In this document: piece by piece, positions 46,563 to 55,324 of the stretch
Layout: the number at the start of each line of letters is the position of its first letter
Numbering within the stretch: position 1 is the first letter of the stretch
Source of the DNA: Nonlabens sp.
GTDB taxonomy: Bacteria > Bacteroidota > Bacteroidia > Flavobacteriales > Flavobacteriaceae
Length of the DNA: 64,000 bases
Assembly (NCBI RefSeq): GCF_018401815.1
Contig: NZ_JAGYKG010000003.1
Location: forward strand, 348,874-412,873
Reading direction: 5' to 3'
The notes under the pieces: generated by a model
What the model was told of the DNA's origin: nothing
Database searches by the model: none
The model's input: only the letters and a program-made list of their open reading frames with translations
Made by a program: the position numbers and the translations under genes

Positions 46563-48599
46563 ATGAGTAGTTTGTATAATTATCAAAATATTATTTACCG
46601 AGTATTTTTGTTGTGCTTTTGCACCGCATTAACCGTTTACATATTCCCTAATAATAATCGCTTTAAATACGATTACCAGCAAGGAGAGCCCTGGGATTAT
46701 GAAACTTTGTACGCCCCTTTTTCTTTTCCAATAGAGAAAAGTGAAGCAGCTCTTTTAAAAGAAAGGCAACGTGTTTCAGATGAAGCGCCGTATTATTTTA
46801 AAATTGATTCAACTATTGAAAAAAAGGTGCGCACCAATTGGGCTAATAAATACTTGATCCCCTCTAAAGAGGACCTCCCTGAGCAAGATTTTAAAAGCAT
46901 AGAAGCTGAATGGAACAACATACTCTATGAGATTTATAAAGTTGGCTATCTAGAATTACCGCTGGAATTAAATCAAAGCCAGCCTATTTTAATAGAATTG
47001 AATAACGAATTAAAAGCTGCTATTTATGATGACCTTTACAAGCCAGAAGATTTAGGTAGGCTTATAAATGATCGAGTACAGCGCTTAAAGGAGGTTGGCA
47101 TTAATAGAAGTGAGCTATTAGCTGAGTTTTTAGAGGTGATACAACCCAATATTACTTATGACAAGCAATTAACAGAATTAGCAATTCAAGAGGAGTTAAA
47201 TAAGATTCTAACCACTCGAGGCGTAGTTTCACAAGGAGCCAGAATTATCGCTCAAGGTGAGATTGTTGAAGGGGAGCAACTGCAAATACTTCAGACACTC
47301 AATAACACCTATAAATCTCAAACATGGACAGAGTCTCAGTATAATTGGAAGCTCGGTGGTTATATTGTGCTTGTCGGTATGGCTTACACCATGTTGATCT
47401 TATTTTTACGGAGGTATAGAACGTCTGTTTTTGAGAACTTCCGAAAGCTATTCTTTATATTTTTTAACATTCAAGTAGTGGTTGTTTTAACCGCGACCGT
47501 TGTTACTATTGATGTTCAGTACATTTATGTTGTCCCCGTATGTATTTTACCTTTAATATTAAAAGCCTTTTTTGATGCGAGATTAGGTTTATTTACGCAT
47601 GTGATTGCTATTTTTATTTTAAGTTTTATTGTCCCTAATAGTGACGAGTATTTGTTTTTGCAAATGATGGCTGGTATTGTGACAGTTCTTTCCAATAATG
47701 AAATCTACAAGAGAGCAAATCTATTTCTTACCGTAGCCCAAATAATAGGGATCTATTTTCTATCGTATTTTGCTTTTTATGCTATTAATCAAGGAGGAGT
47801 TATTGGTCTGGATTGGAGTCGATTAGGTTACTTTGTGCTCTGTGGATTAGCGATGCTTTTTGTTTGGCCATTGATTTATATTTATGAGAAGATTTTCGGA
47901 TTGGTAAGTGATGTATCACTTTTAGAGTTGAGTGATACCAATTCCAAACTTTTGAAAGCATTATCTAATAAGGCTCCTGGAACATTTCATCATTCTTTAA
48001 ACGTTGCTAATATCGCAGAAACTGTAGCAAATGAAATAGGGGCAAACGCCATGTTAGTGCGTGTTGGAGCACTTTATCACGATGTCGGTAAAATGTCTAA
48101 TCCCACCTATTTTACAGAAAATCAAGGTAGTGGTATTAATCCACATAATGATTTAGATCCAGAAGACAGTGCGAGAATTATCATTGATCATACCCTTAAA
48201 GGAATAGAGATTGCCCGTAAATACAACTTGCCAGACCGCATCATCGATTTTATAAGAACCCATCATGGCGATAGTTTGGTGTATTATTTTTATACCAAAG
48301 CCAAGGAACATCATCCGGAAGTTGCCAAAGATAACTTTCGGTATCCGGGTCCAAAGCCTTTTAGTCAAGAAACGGCCATACTGATGATAGCCGATAGTGT
48401 AGAGGCAGCTACCAAAAGCATTAAGAATCCAACCTCAGTAAAAATAGATAATTTAGTAAATAAAATTATAGAAGGGCAGGTAGAAAGTGGCCAGTTTCTC
48501 AACGCAAATATCACCTTTAAACAGATAGAAACAATTAAAGCTGTGATTAAAAAGAAGTTAGCTAGTATATATCATTTACGCATAGAATACCCTGAATAA
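46563..48599 (+). CDS. 7TMR-HD phosphohydrolase, PgpH/YqfF-like
   Basis: 678 residues from ATG 46563 (MSSLYNYQNII); a TTG nine codons upstream is the alternative. One N-terminal membrane segment, a long extracytoplasmic 7TMR-HDED domain (to about residue 255), seven membrane helices, then a cytoplasmic HD domain: KAPGTFHHSLNVANIAE, GALYHDVGKMSNP, INPHNDLDP, RTHHGDS and ADSVEAATKS. The family hydrolyses cyclic di-AMP (PgpH of Listeria, YqfF of Bacillus), which makes c-di-AMP breakdown the likely role. Confidence 0.88.
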   Translation: MSSLYNYQNIIYRVFLLCFCTALTVYIFPNNNRFKYDYQQGEPWDYETLYAPFSFPIEKSEAALLKERQRVSDEAPYYFKIDSTIEKKVRTNWANKYLIPSKEDLPEQDFKSIEAEWNNILYEIYKVGYLELPLELNQSQPILIELNNELKAAIYDDLYKPEDLGRLINDRVQRLKEVGINRSELLAEFLEVIQPNITYDKQLTELAIQEELNKILTTRGVVSQGARIIAQGEIVEGEQLQILQTLNNTYKSQTWTESQYNWKLGGYIVLVGMAYTMLILFLRRYRTSVFENFRKLFFIFFNIQVVVVLTATVVTIDVQYIYVVPVCILPLILKAFFDARLGLFTHVIAIFILSFIVPNSDEYLFLQMMAGIVTVLSNNEIYKRANLFLTVAQIIGIYFLSYFAFYAINQGGVIGLDWSRLGYFVLCGLAMLFVWPLIYIYEKIFGLVSDVSLLELSDTNSKLLKALSNKAPGTFHHSLNVANIAETVANEIGANAMLVRVGALYHDVGKMSNPTYFTENQGSGINPHNDLDPEDSARIIIDHTLKGIEIARKYNLPDRIIDFIRTHHGDSLVYYFYTKAKEHHPEVAKDNFRYPGPKPFSQETAILMIADSVEAATKSIKNPTSVKIDNLVNKIIEGQVESGQFLNANITFKQIETIKAVIKKKLASIYHLRIEYPE

Positions 48600-48626
48600 T
48601 TTATTGAAAAAACATTCATTTTTATT

Positions 48627-48656
48627 TGTGAAAATCTAAAGTTCGCTTACCTTTGC
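48627..48656 (+). promoter_or_regulatory. Promoter of the tRNA operon
   Basis: TTG (48627-48629), 19-bp spacer, TACCTTTG (48649-48656), an exact match to the Bacteroidota primary sigma consensus, 38 bp before the first tRNA. Confidence 0.85.
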
Positions 48657-48694
48657 AACCGCTTTCAGAAATGGAGCAAGTTCTTTAAAATTTA

Positions 48695-48778
48695 GGAGAG
48701 GTGCCAGAGTGGTAATGGAGCAGTTTGCTAAACTGTCGACGGGTAACCGTCGCCAGGGTTCGAGTCCCTGTCTCTCCG
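48695..48778 (+). tRNA. tRNA-Ser (anticodon GCT)
   Basis: 84 nt, acceptor stem GGAGAGG / TCTCTCC, anticodon loop TTGCTAA, a long variable arm (GACGGGTAACCGTC) as in serine tRNAs, T arm GGTTCGAGTCC. No encoded CCA. Reads AGC and AGU codons. Confidence 0.95.
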
Positions 48779-48859
48779 CAACTTAAGCCTTTTAATACTT
48801 TTAAAAGTATTAATTTTAAAGCTAAAGTCATCAGTTCCCGAACTGATGTAAAAAAAAAT

Positions 48860-48934
48860 CGGGGTGTAGCGTAGCCCGGTCATCGCGCCTGCTTTGGGAG
48901 CAGGAGGTCGCAGGTTCGAATCCTGCCACCCCGA
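48860..48934 (+). tRNA. tRNA-Pro (anticodon TGG)
   Basis: 75 nt, acceptor CGGGGTG / CACCCCG, anticodon loop TTTGGGA within CTGC/GCAG stem, T loop GTTCGAATC. No encoded CCA. Follows tRNA-Ser after about 80 nt that contain two short inverted repeats, probably processing spacers. Confidence 0.95.
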
Positions 48935-48940
48935 CTAAGT

Positions 48941-48982
48941 AAAAGCCTAACAACTTAATTATTAAGATGTTAGGCTTTTTTA
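48941..48982 (+). terminator. Terminator of the tRNA operon
   Basis: AAAAGCCTAACA...TGTTAGGCTTTTTT hairpin with T run directly after tRNA-Pro. The following bases to 49264 hold nothing recognisable. Confidence 0.88.
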
Positions 48983-49264
48983 TTGCCAAAAAATCCGAAA
49001 TACCGTCTCAACTATTTTATTTTTCAAAGTGTAATTGAAACATATTAAGGTTTTTAAAGAACAAAATGAAGAGAAAATCAAGCTATTTTAAAATGTGAAA
49101 ACTATATACTTAGATGAACAATAGGTTTAAATTGGGGAAGTCTACATAAACAAAAGGAATCTATTATCTACTTGCAAAGAGTCAACTACCGCCTCGTTGG
49201 ATTCCCAAAGGCCTTCAGAGGCTTTGAAAACTAGCAAGGATTGATATCATTAAGTCAGTTTTAT

Positions 49265-50413
49265 TTACACCGTATGATAATATTCTTTTGGAGAAACTCC
49301 TGTAACTGATTTAAAACTTTTGAAAAAAGCACTATACGATGAAAATCCAATTTCAATAGCCAAAGCCTCTAAGGTATTCATTTTTAAAAAACCCTTCTCA
49401 ATTAGGCCAATTGCATTTTGAATCCTCACAATTTTTTTAAAGTCGTTAAAACTTATTTTTGCGTGGTATTTAAACACATAAATCACATGACTTTTAGGAA
49501 TATTGAGTTTGTCTGACAAGTCCTTTACTTTAAATGATTCTGTGAAAATTAAAGGAATAGCTAAAGCTAAATGCTCAATTTGAATTATATAATTATCAAT
49601 TTCTAGGTCTATTTTTTCTTTTAAAACATTATCCTGAAAATTTGTAGGAGCTGCTACGCTTTTTAAAATCCATATAGTATCAAAAACAATTTTATATTTT
49701 TTGTATTCTTTGATTTTATTTTGAAACAAATCATAGCCGTATAAAAATTCAGGTGAATACAATACTTTTAAATAAAGTACAATCCACATTAATGCGGTAA
49801 CCCATAAGAAATTGCTATCGTGTTGGTACCATAACCCATCCCTCTTTACAAGGAAAAATAAAGTAAATCGGATTAACACTAAGATAAAAAATCCAAATAA
49901 TATATAGGTCCATTTTTTTACCCACACATTTTGTTGGTTAATCATCAATATGTTGCTTTTTCTTTTCCAAACCGATTTATGAAGTAAAAAATAGGATTTT
50001 ACGGCATAGAATAGATTAAAAACAACCAAAACTAGTACTCGACTTTTTAGCACTATTGTGTTTGGATAATAAGTGACTATACTATTGATGATTGCGAATA
50101 AAACAATGGCGGCTAATACATGTAAAAAATTCTCTTTGGGGTTGTGACGTTTAGAAGATACCAATTTTTTGAAATACAAAAACACTAAAGGAGAAGTGAT
50201 TACAATAATAAATAAATCTAATTGTCTTAAATAATCAGTATCCAAAGAAAAGTCTCCTAGGGCATAAAATAAAAAACGAATGGAGGAGGTTGCAAAAATA
50301 ACAACTAAGTATAAATTGGTCTGACGGTTATTTTTGTAACGATTGCCTATTAAAAAAACAGTTACAAATCCTAATAACGCACTGGTAAAAAAAATAATTT
50401 CCGAATAATTCAA
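49265..50413 (-). CDS. Membrane-bound AraC-family transcription regulator
   Basis: 382 residues from a TTG start. Six to eight hydrophobic helices fill the first 235 residues (FFTSALLGFVTVFLIG, FLHVLAAIVLFAIINS, WTYILFGFFILVLIRF, LWVTALMWIVLYLKV). A cytoplasmic AraC/XylS DNA-binding domain follows: LSDKLNIPKSHVIYVFKYHA, then EALAIEIGFSSYSAFFKSFK and VTGVSPKEYY. This 7TM-like sensor plus AraC layout is frequent in Flavobacteriia. Divergent from the T9SS surface protein at 50841, a possible target. Confidence 0.87.
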   Translation of the reverse strand: MNYSEIIFFTSALLGFVTVFLIGNRYKNNRQTNLYLVVIFATSSIRFLFYALGDFSLDTDYLRQLDLFIIVITSPLVFLYFKKLVSSKRHNPKENFLHVLAAIVLFAIINSIVTYYPNTIVLKSRVLVLVVFNLFYAVKSYFLLHKSVWKRKSNILMINQQNVWVKKWTYILFGFFILVLIRFTLFFLVKRDGLWYQHDSNFLWVTALMWIVLYLKVLYSPEFLYGYDLFQNKIKEYKKYKIVFDTIWILKSVAAPTNFQDNVLKEKIDLEIDNYIIQIEHLALAIPLIFTESFKVKDLSDKLNIPKSHVIYVFKYHAKISFNDFKKIVRIQNAIGLIEKGFLKMNTLEALAIEIGFSSYSAFFKSFKSVTGVSPKEYYHTV

Positions 50414-50840
50414 CTTAGGGGACGGTTAGGTTTTTATCAAGCAAATTTAGTTATTCTATCAGTATACCTCTTTTTTAAAATGGTATAAACCTGAAAATAT
50501 TGGTACAAAACTCAAAAATAAGGTATTTCGATCTTTACACTTTTTAAAAACTTTTCAATTTCATAGTATTATTGCTCTTGAATTGTAGCGGGTTTTAAGT
50601 AGCAACCGCTTTTTAAGCATTGGTTATCATTTGTAATCACCTCGTTACAACTCACAAATTTTAATTTTATTTAATACAATTTTTGATGCTATTATGTATT
50701 GAGCCTCATAGGTTTAAAAAAGCTACCATGTTGCTTGACCGTTCTGGGTATCAGTATTCTGACGAAATCAAAAACACCAGCAATTTAATTGAGCAACCGT
50801 TGATTTATTCTTTTTGAACACCTATCACACCACCTAACTT
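50414..50840. other. Divergent intergenic region, AraC regulator / T9SS protein
   Basis: 427 bp, AT-rich. Contains an inverted repeat TAGCGGGTTTTAAGTAGCAA / ACCGC near 50585-50612. No gene and no consensus promoter seen; would carry both upstream regulatory regions. Confidence 0.4.
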
Positions 50841-52709
50841 ATGAAATTACATTACCGCCTTTTTAGCAGCGTTTGGATTACTTTATTTTTAATGAGTTTT
50901 TCCAATGCTCAAGACGTATTTATTACCGCCGGTACAACGATAAGCTCAAGTGGCGAAGTCATTATTAATTTTGGCAGCGGTACGGTAACCAACAACGGAG
51001 TTATAGCAAACTCTGATGGAACTCTTAATTTTTCGGGTCCCGTGACCTTTTCAGGTGCAGGAACAACACATACCAAAAACTTGACTATTGCGCATTCGGG
51101 AACGAGTGTATTAAACAATACCATAGAAGTTACCGGATCCTTGTTGGTTTCTAGTGGGACATTAAACGCTAACGACCACCTGACCTTAGTTTCTAATGCG
51201 GCAGGCTCGGCAGTGGTGGCTCCTGTGGGGGGAAGCATAACAGGAGCAGTGACCGTGCAGCGCTATATTCCACAAGGCAAAAGAGCCTTTCGTTTTTTAA
51301 CCCCAAGTGTAACAACCACTAATTTTATTAGTAACAACTGGCAGTTAACTACTCATATTACAGGTTCTACAACAGGTGCTGATGGATTTGATACTACCGT
51401 TTCAGGCAATCCTTCTTTATTTACTTACGATAATCAACAAGCAACTGGTTCTGGTTGGGAAGCCATTCCCACTACAAATGCCACTAACCTTAACGCTATG
51501 CAAGGCTATCTGCTTTTAATTCGTGGGGATCGAACTCCTGCCTTGATCACTCAGGCTTCACAAGCCGACATGAATGCCCCTATTACATTATCAGCTACTG
51601 GTACCTTGACCACAGGTACAGTAACCTTTGATAGCAGCTCTTCTCCTGCTCCTATAAATGACACGAGCAATAGTACTACAGATGGCTATAGTTTTATAGG
51701 AAATCCTTATGTGAATACTATAGATTGGAATGCACTCACAAAACCAGGTTTAACAGGTACCTATTATGTATGGGATTCCAATATGGGCACCTCAGATAAT
51801 AGAGGGGCTTATGTAGCATATGATACTTCATCAGGGTCTAGTGCACCGAGTAGTAGTAGCGTCAACCGATACATACAACCAGGGCAAGCTTTTTTTGTAA
51901 AAAACAGTGTTTCAGGAACGCCAGGTGCTATCACCTTTAATGAATCGGATAAGCTGGGAGCCAATATCACTAATTTTTACCGAACCGAGACAACTAATTT
52001 TTCTAGACTAGAGCTACAGGTCTATGAAACTAGTGAGCTGTCTTTGGGAGGATACCCTATTGATGCAGCTGTATCGGTTTTTGACCACCAATTTACCAAT
52101 GCTATAGAAAATGGAGATGTCACAAAGTTAAGCACTGGAATAGAAAACATTTCTTTTTTAAACAGCAATCTTTCTTTGGCAATTGATGCCAGACCACAAG
52201 TAGTACCCACCGACGAATTGCTTATACAATTACAGCAATTTAAAGCAAATAAAGACTATACGTTTATTACCCACTTCAGCAATTTAGATGCTTCAACCAC
52301 ACCGTTTTTATTGGATACCTATCTGAATCAATATACTGCTTTGGCAAATAATGCCGCCACAGAGGTTGCGTTTACTACAACAACTAATGTGCTTTCACAT
52401 GCTCCAAATCGCTTTAAGATCGTGTTTCAAAACAATACCTTAACCCAACCAGATATTGATGCAGCACTGATGGTTATTTATCCTAACCCAGTAACCAACA
52501 ACCAATTTAATATCTCATTACCCAGTAATCTTACTGGCGAGGTTTCTATACGAATCATCAACACCTTAGGTCAAATAGTATACGGAACGACAACAGCGGC
52601 TCAACATGCGATCAGCATAACACCAAGAAGTGTTCTAGCTCAAGGGGTGTACCTTGTAGAACTAACCCATGAAGGAAAAAGCACTACGGAAAAAATAATA
52701 ATACAATAA
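50841..52709 (+). CDS. Surface/secreted protein with T9SS type A sorting domain
   Basis: 622 residues. Signal peptide ending SFSNAQ, then Thr/Ser/Asn-rich beta-repeat-like sequence (TITIS, GTVTNNGVIANSDGTLNFSG) and a middle region with YSFIGNPYVNTIDWNAL, common to long adhesin-like flavobacterial proteins. The last 75 residues are a type IX sorting domain: LMVIYPNPVTNNQFNISLP, IRIINTLGQIVYG, GVYLVELTHEGKSTTEKIII. Expected to be exported through the outer membrane and anchored or released. The function beyond surface exposure is unknown. Starts a run of surface genes. Confidence 0.9.
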   Translation: MKLHYRLFSSVWITLFLMSFSNAQDVFITAGTTISSSGEVIINFGSGTVTNNGVIANSDGTLNFSGPVTFSGAGTTHTKNLTIAHSGTSVLNNTIEVTGSLLVSSGTLNANDHLTLVSNAAGSAVVAPVGGSITGAVTVQRYIPQGKRAFRFLTPSVTTTNFISNNWQLTTHITGSTTGADGFDTTVSGNPSLFTYDNQQATGSGWEAIPTTNATNLNAMQGYLLLIRGDRTPALITQASQADMNAPITLSATGTLTTGTVTFDSSSSPAPINDTSNSTTDGYSFIGNPYVNTIDWNALTKPGLTGTYYVWDSNMGTSDNRGAYVAYDTSSGSSAPSSSSVNRYIQPGQAFFVKNSVSGTPGAITFNESDKLGANITNFYRTETTNFSRLELQVYETSELSLGGYPIDAAVSVFDHQFTNAIENGDVTKLSTGIENISFLNSNLSLAIDARPQVVPTDELLIQLQQFKANKDYTFITHFSNLDASTTPFLLDTYLNQYTALANNAATEVAFTTTTNVLSHAPNRFKIVFQNNTLTQPDIDAALMVIYPNPVTNNQFNISLPSNLTGEVSIRIINTLGQIVYGTTTAAQHAISITPRSVLAQGVYLVELTHEGKSTTEKIIIQ

Positions 52710-52725
52710 TACTAATACTACCATA

Positions 52726-52980
52726 ATGATACTACCAAAAGTTCCCGCCATCAGCTTACAAAAACAGTGGTGTATGGTCTTTATACTGCTGCCATTTCTT
52801 GCAATATCTCAACCCGAATTTATGCCGGGCATGGGCGTGGACACGGATGATGTAACAGCACCTATAGATGATTATATCTATGTGGTTTTAGCTCTAGTGG
52901 GGTATGTTGCCTACAGTTTTTTTAAAACACGCCGTGGCGTGAAGCGCATTGCCTTAAATGATCGCTTACCAAATTTGTAA
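52726..52980 (+). CDS. PID-CTERM-like small sorted membrane protein
   Basis: 84 residues. N-terminal hydrophobic signal (WCMVFILLPFLAISQ), short acidic mature part (EFMPGMGVDTDDV), then APIDDYIYVVLALVGYVAYS and a basic end (FFKTRRGVKR). This PID motif, membrane helix, Arg/Lys cluster order is what the PID-CTERM sorting signals of Bacteroidota look like. 16 bp downstream of the T9SS gene, and its end overlaps the longest frame of the FISUMP gene. Its 3' part is duplicated twice further on (53971 and 55082). Confidence 0.7.
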   Translation: MILPKVPAISLQKQWCMVFILLPFLAISQPEFMPGMGVDTDDVTAPIDDYIYVVLALVGYVAYSFFKTRRGVKRIALNDRLPNL

Positions 52981-53035
52981 TATGCAATCAAAAAACAATA
53001 ACTCAAGAATTATGAACAACTTCTTTTTATCCATT
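52908..53035 (+). repeat. FISUMP duplication junction, copy 1
   Basis: Spans the 3' end of the PID-CTERM-like gene and the 5' end of the first FISUMP gene; near-identical to 53971-54095 and 55082-55169. Confidence 0.88.
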
Positions 53036-53893
53036 GTTATACTAGGTAGCTGCATTGCTCAGGCTCAGGTCGGTATAGGCACTACCACCCCAAATGCCGC
53101 CGCGGCTCTAGACATTACCTCTACTACCCAAGGGCTTTTACCACCACGCATGACAGCGGCACAGCGCGATGCTATTGCTACTCCAGTCCAAGGTCTTACT
53201 ATATTTAATACTGATCATAAATGTCTTAACGTATATGTAGGTTACTGGCGAAGTTTATGTGCTTTTGACAATACTGATAGTACTGGCACCATTACTCATA
53301 ATAGTTTAACTTACGAGGATATATATAGTGCTGCGACTGGTTTAATTTGGTTAGACCGCAACTTGGGGGCTACACAAGTAGCGACTAGCAGCACCGATGG
53401 TCTCGCTTATGGAAATTTATACCAGTGGGGCCGTGGTACAGATGGGCACCAGATAAGTACCTCACCCACAAGGAGTGCAAGAAGCGGAACGGACGATCCA
53501 GGTCATGGAGATTTTATAATAACAACCACTTCACCTCGTTATTGGCGCAGCCCTGAAATCGTCAATTTGTGGCAAGGTGCTAATGGTGTAAACAACCCTT
53601 GCCCAAGTGGGTATCGATTGCCTACAGAAGCAGAGTGGGATGCCGAACGTGTAAGTTGGGTAAGCAACAATGCAGCAGGAGCTCTTGCCTCACCGCTTAA
53701 ATTGCCCAAGGCAGGCTTCCGTTACCACGAAGATGGTTCGCTTAGAGCTTTCGGTGGCAAAGGATCGTATTGGAGCAGTACGATAAAAGCAAGCCCCCAT
53801 TTTTCTGGCTACCTTAATTTTGATGATAACAATTCTAACGCGGGTGACTACTATCGTGCATCTGGTTTTTCCGTTCGCTGCCTTAAGGACTAG
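53012..53893 (+). CDS. FISUMP-domain exported protein, copy 1
   Basis: 293 residues from ATG 53012 (MNNFFLSIVILG); signal peptide ends at IAQAQ. An N-terminal repeat typical of flavobacterial surface proteins (VGIGTTTPNAAAALDITSTT, GLLPPRMTAAQRDAI, GLTIFNTDHKCLNVYVGYW) is followed by a FISUMP/C-type-lectin-like domain: IWLDRNLGATQVA, YQWGRGTDGHQ, NNPCPSGYRLPTEAEW, GSYWSST and the terminal VRCLKD. The domain is shared with lectin-fold and sulfatase-modifier-like proteins; ligand unknown. The copy downstream is 1.1 kb away. Confidence 0.88.
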   Translation: MNNFFLSIVILGSCIAQAQVGIGTTTPNAAAALDITSTTQGLLPPRMTAAQRDAIATPVQGLTIFNTDHKCLNVYVGYWRSLCAFDNTDSTGTITHNSLTYEDIYSAATGLIWLDRNLGATQVATSSTDGLAYGNLYQWGRGTDGHQISTSPTRSARSGTDDPGHGDFIITTTSPRYWRSPEIVNLWQGANGVNNPCPSGYRLPTEAEWDAERVSWVSNNAAGALASPLKLPKAGFRYHEDGSLRAFGGKGSYWSSTIKASPHFSGYLNFDDNNSNAGDYYRASGFSVRCLKD

Positions 53894-53970
53894 TGCTGAG
53901 GGCCATGGTGTACTGATTGTGCCGAATGATGATTAGTGCAGCGACTGGTGCTGACCGCTATCGGGATTGG

Positions 53971-54095
53971 TGCCTACAGTTTTTTTTAAAAACACGCCGC
54001 GGCGTTAAGCGCACTGCCTTAAATGATCGCTTACCAAATTTGTAATATGCAATCAAAAAAAATTCAGAATTATGAACAACTTCTTTTTATCCATT
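53971..54095 (+). repeat. FISUMP duplication junction, copy 2 (contains gene debris)
   Basis: Repeats the tail of the PID-CTERM-like gene (TGCCTACAG...ACCAAATTTGTAATATG) and the first codons of FISUMP copy 1 (ATGAACAACTTC), now non-functional upstream of FISUMP copy 2. Confidence 0.88.
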
Positions 54096-54113
54096 TTAAG
54101 TAAGCAAAGTAAA

Positions 54114-54989
54114 ATGAAAAAAACAATTTTAACTATAGTAACGCTTACCTTCATGGGCTGGAGCATCGCCAACGCTCAAGTCGGTATAGGCACTACCACC
54201 CCAAATGCTTCTGCGGCTCTAGACATTACCTCTACAGCCAAAGGATTATTACCCCCTCGCATGACAGCTGCAGAGCGCGATGCAATTGCTACGCCAGCCC
54301 AAGGTCTTACTGTATTTAATACCGATCATAAATGTCTTAACGTATATGTAGGTTACTGGCGAAATTTATGTGCTTTTGACAATACTAATACTACTGGCAC
54401 CATTACTTATAATAATTTAACTTACGAGGATGTATATAGTGCTGCAACTGGTTTAATTTGGTTAGACCGCAATTTAGGTGCCACCCAAGTAGCAGCAAGC
54501 AGTACCGATGCGGCTTCTTATGGCGATTTATACCAGTGGGGACGAGGTACAGATGGGCACCAGATAAGAACATCAGCTACATCAACTGTGCAAAGTAGTT
54601 CAACGAGCCCAGGGAATACTTTTATTATAAGTTCTACAAACTGGTACACTGGTGCTGATCCTGATACCCTCTGGCAGGGAATAAACGGTATCAACAACCC
54701 ATGCCCAAGTGGGTATAGGTTACCTACAGAAACAGAGTGGAGTGCAGAACGGACAAGTTGGAGCAGCAATAACGCAGCCGGGGCTATAGCTTCACCGCTT
54801 CAATTGCCCATAGCGGGCCGCCGCTGGTTCAACAATGGTTCGATCCTCGATGTTGGTACCCGCGGCAGCTATTGGAGCAGTACGGTTAGCGGCACCAATT
54901 CGCTCCTCTTATTCTTCAATAGCAGCACTGCCTACACAGGTATCAACGACCGAGCTTACGGGTATGCTGTTCGTTGCATTAAGGACTAG
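54114..54989 (+). CDS. FISUMP-domain exported protein, copy 2
   Basis: 291 residues from ATG 54114 (MKKTILTIVTLTF); signal peptide ends IANAQ. This start was chosen because the in-frame ATG at 54072 belongs to duplicated debris and would place a second start before the true signal peptide. It is strongly similar to copy 1 over the first 130 residues, then differs in the loop after GTDGHQ and almost completely in the last 60 residues apart from GSYWSST and VRCIKD. In the final 61 codons 30 end in C, against 17 of 61 at the start of the gene. Confidence 0.87.
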   Translation: MKKTILTIVTLTFMGWSIANAQVGIGTTTPNASAALDITSTAKGLLPPRMTAAERDAIATPAQGLTVFNTDHKCLNVYVGYWRNLCAFDNTNTTGTITYNNLTYEDVYSAATGLIWLDRNLGATQVAASSTDAASYGDLYQWGRGTDGHQIRTSATSTVQSSSTSPGNTFIISSTNWYTGADPDTLWQGINGINNPCPSGYRLPTETEWSAERTSWSSNNAAGAIASPLQLPIAGRRWFNNGSILDVGTRGSYWSSTVSGTNSLLLFFNSSTAYTGINDRAYGYAVRCIKD

Positions 54990-55081
54990 TGCTGAGCGCT
55001 GTAGTGCACGTAGCCATGGTGTACTGAATGTGCCGAAGGATGATTAGTGCAGCGACTGGTCCTGACCACTTTCGGGATTGG

Positions 55082-55169
55082 TGCCTACAGTTTTTTTAAA
55101 CACGCCGAGGCGTGAAGCGCATTGCCTTAAATGATAGGTCACCAAATTTGTAACATTCAACCAAAAAAA
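55082..55169 (+). repeat. FISUMP duplication junction, copy 3 (remnant)
   Basis: Again the tail of the PID-CTERM-like gene, with more mismatches and no FISUMP gene after it; footprint of a third unit or the end of the duplication. Confidence 0.82.
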
Positions 55170-55221
55170 CGACACACTGTTTTTTATATGTTCCCTTTAT
55201 ACACGCTAATAGGGGTGTCTC

Positions 55222-55235
55222 GCTTTCGCGAAAGC
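55222..55235. repeat. 14-bp palindrome copy 11 (intergenic)
   Basis: Exact copy before pdxH, with the TCTC left flank. Confidence 0.95.
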
Positions 55236-55324
55236 GAAATACTTTTCATAGTTGACATATTTACGAAATGTTTGTTATTTCAAAACAAGCATTTAATGTA
55301 AATTGCAGTAAAATAAGTGACCCC

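Larger units (their letters stand above)
54990..55324. other. Gap after FISUMP copy 2
   Basis: Contains a tail shared with the end of FISUMP copy 1 (TAGTGCTGAG...ATTAGTGCAGCGACTGGT), the third duplication junction, and a palindrome copy. No gene. Confidence 0.7.

Noticed and set aside
48941..48982. GCCTAAC...GTTAGGC as an attC site
   Set aside because: A short perfect stem directly after tRNA-Pro and followed by T6 is a transcription terminator; no L-box pair or cassette is present.
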